NCBI GenBank assembly: GCA_016285815.1
Contig: JAEERN010000127.1
Coordinates: 1 to 7,712, forward strand
Direction of reading: 5' to 3'
DNA: 7,712 bases
From: Clostridiales bacterium
GTDB taxonomy: Bacteria; Bacillota; Clostridia; Oscillospirales; QAMX01
Below the pieces are notes generated by a model, which saw only the letters and a program-made list of their open reading frames with translations, searched no databases and was not told the DNA's origin. Shown piece by piece: positions 7,580 to 7,712 of the stretch (its first letter is position 1; each line of letters starts with the position of its first letter). The position numbers and the translations under genes are program-made.

Positions 7580-7608
7580 TTGACTTTTCCTGCGCGCTGT
7601 GGTATAAT
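7580..7608 (+). promoter_or_regulatory. Strong sigma-A-type promoter near the window end
   Basis: The -35 box TTGACT (7580-7585, five of six consensus bases) is 17 bases from a perfect -10 box TATAAT (7603-7608), with TGG directly before it as an extended -10. The nine bases TGGTATAAT are identical to those of the gdpP promoter. Transcription would start near 7615. It follows the terminator of the RNase Z gene, so it must drive something downstream that is mostly outside the window. Confidence 0.88.
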
Positions 7609-7610
7609 GG

Positions 7611-7629
7611 CGAACGTTGACCGCGTTCG
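7611..7629 (+). promoter_or_regulatory. Inverted repeat at the predicted transcription start (operator or 5' hairpin)
   Basis: CGAACG (7611-7616) and CGTTCG (7624-7629) form a perfect 6-bp inverted repeat around a 7-base centre. It begins two bases after the -10 box and spans the expected start site. It could be a repressor site, or, if transcription starts at or before 7611, a hairpin at the extreme 5' end of the RNA. The sequence does not decide between these. Confidence 0.45.
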
Positions 7630-7665
7630 GGGGAAAGATCCTCCGGGGGAGCGGGAGACGGGGAG
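7629..7665 (+). promoter_or_regulatory. G-rich structured mRNA leader with overlapping hairpins
   Basis: GGGGGA (7629-7634) pairs with TCCTCC (7639-7644), including one G-T pair, around the loop AAGA. CTCC (7641-7644) can instead pair with GGAG (7648-7651), so the two hairpins exclude each other. Four G-runs (7629-7633, 7645-7649, 7653-7655, 7660-7663) could also form a G-quadruplex with one long loop. The last run is part of a Shine-Dalgarno-like GGGGAG (7660-7665), so folding could hide a ribosome-binding site. It matches no riboswitch class I recognise. Confidence 0.4.
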
Positions 7666-7683
7666 TACCTTGTAAATTAAACA

Positions 7684-7712
7684 ATGGAAAGACAGAAGCA
7701 CAGCACCGCAGA
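7684..7712 (+). CDS. Possible start of an unidentified gene, cut by the window end
   Basis: An ATG at 7684 opens nine complete codons (Met-Glu-Arg-Gln-Lys-His-Ser-Thr-Ala) before the window ends. It lies about 70 bases after the predicted start site of the promoter at 7580-7608. An in-frame TAA at 7678-7680 rules out an earlier start in this frame. The only Shine-Dalgarno-like sequence, GGGGAG at 7660-7665, ends 18 bases upstream, too far for normal use; the stretch between is AT-rich. Too little is visible to name a product. The transcript could also be non-coding or start translation beyond the window. Confidence 0.3.

Noticed and set aside
7459..7701. Minus-strand frames of 80 and 107 residues covering the intergenic region near the window end
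   Set aside because: They cross the plus-strand terminator and promoter, resemble no family I know, and have no clear start signals. The plus-strand regulatory elements explain the region better.

Overview
The window is high-GC bacterial chromosome (roughly two thirds G+C by eye). All real genes are on the plus strand and all are housekeeping. Three points indicate a member of the Bacillota: a PolC-type replicative DNA polymerase (the Gram-positive form with a proofreading exonuclease inside its PHP domain), a GdpP-type cyclic-di-AMP phosphodiesterase, and the gdpP-rplI gene pair. The high GC content suggests a GC-rich Clostridia lineage such as Oscillospiraceae-like gut bacteria. That last step is inference.

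Layout. Bases 1-3812 hold polC, cut at its 5' end by the window edge; only about 85-90% of the protein is visible. A strong GC-rich hairpin follows (3826-3860). A sigma-A-type promoter (TTGAAT, 17 bp, TATAAT, extended -10) lies at 3912-3940 and starts a three-gene unit: gdpP (probable TTG start at 4005, to 6023), rplI (6078-6530) and an RNase Z gene (6534-7451). A hairpin followed by five T (7474-7505) ends the unit. The remaining 200 bases are an AT-richer intergenic region with a second, stronger promoter (TTGACT, 17 bp, TATAAT at 7580-7608). Its transcript would begin with a leader rich in short hairpins and G runs. A possible new gene begins at 7684 and runs off the window.

How the genes work together. 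PolC is the main replicative polymerase and forms its own upstream unit. The gdpP unit combines second-messenger turnover (c-di-AMP hydrolysis at the membrane), a ribosomal protein (L9) and tRNA 3'-end maturation (RNase Z). They share transcription rather than a pathway. In Bacillus-type genomes gdpP-rplI is usually followed by the replicative helicase gene dnaB/dnaC; here the RNase Z gene takes that place.

I found no mobile element, CRISPR array, tRNA or rRNA, and no convincing minus-strand gene. I see no undescribed multi-gene system. The least explained sequence is the leader after the second promoter (7609-7683).
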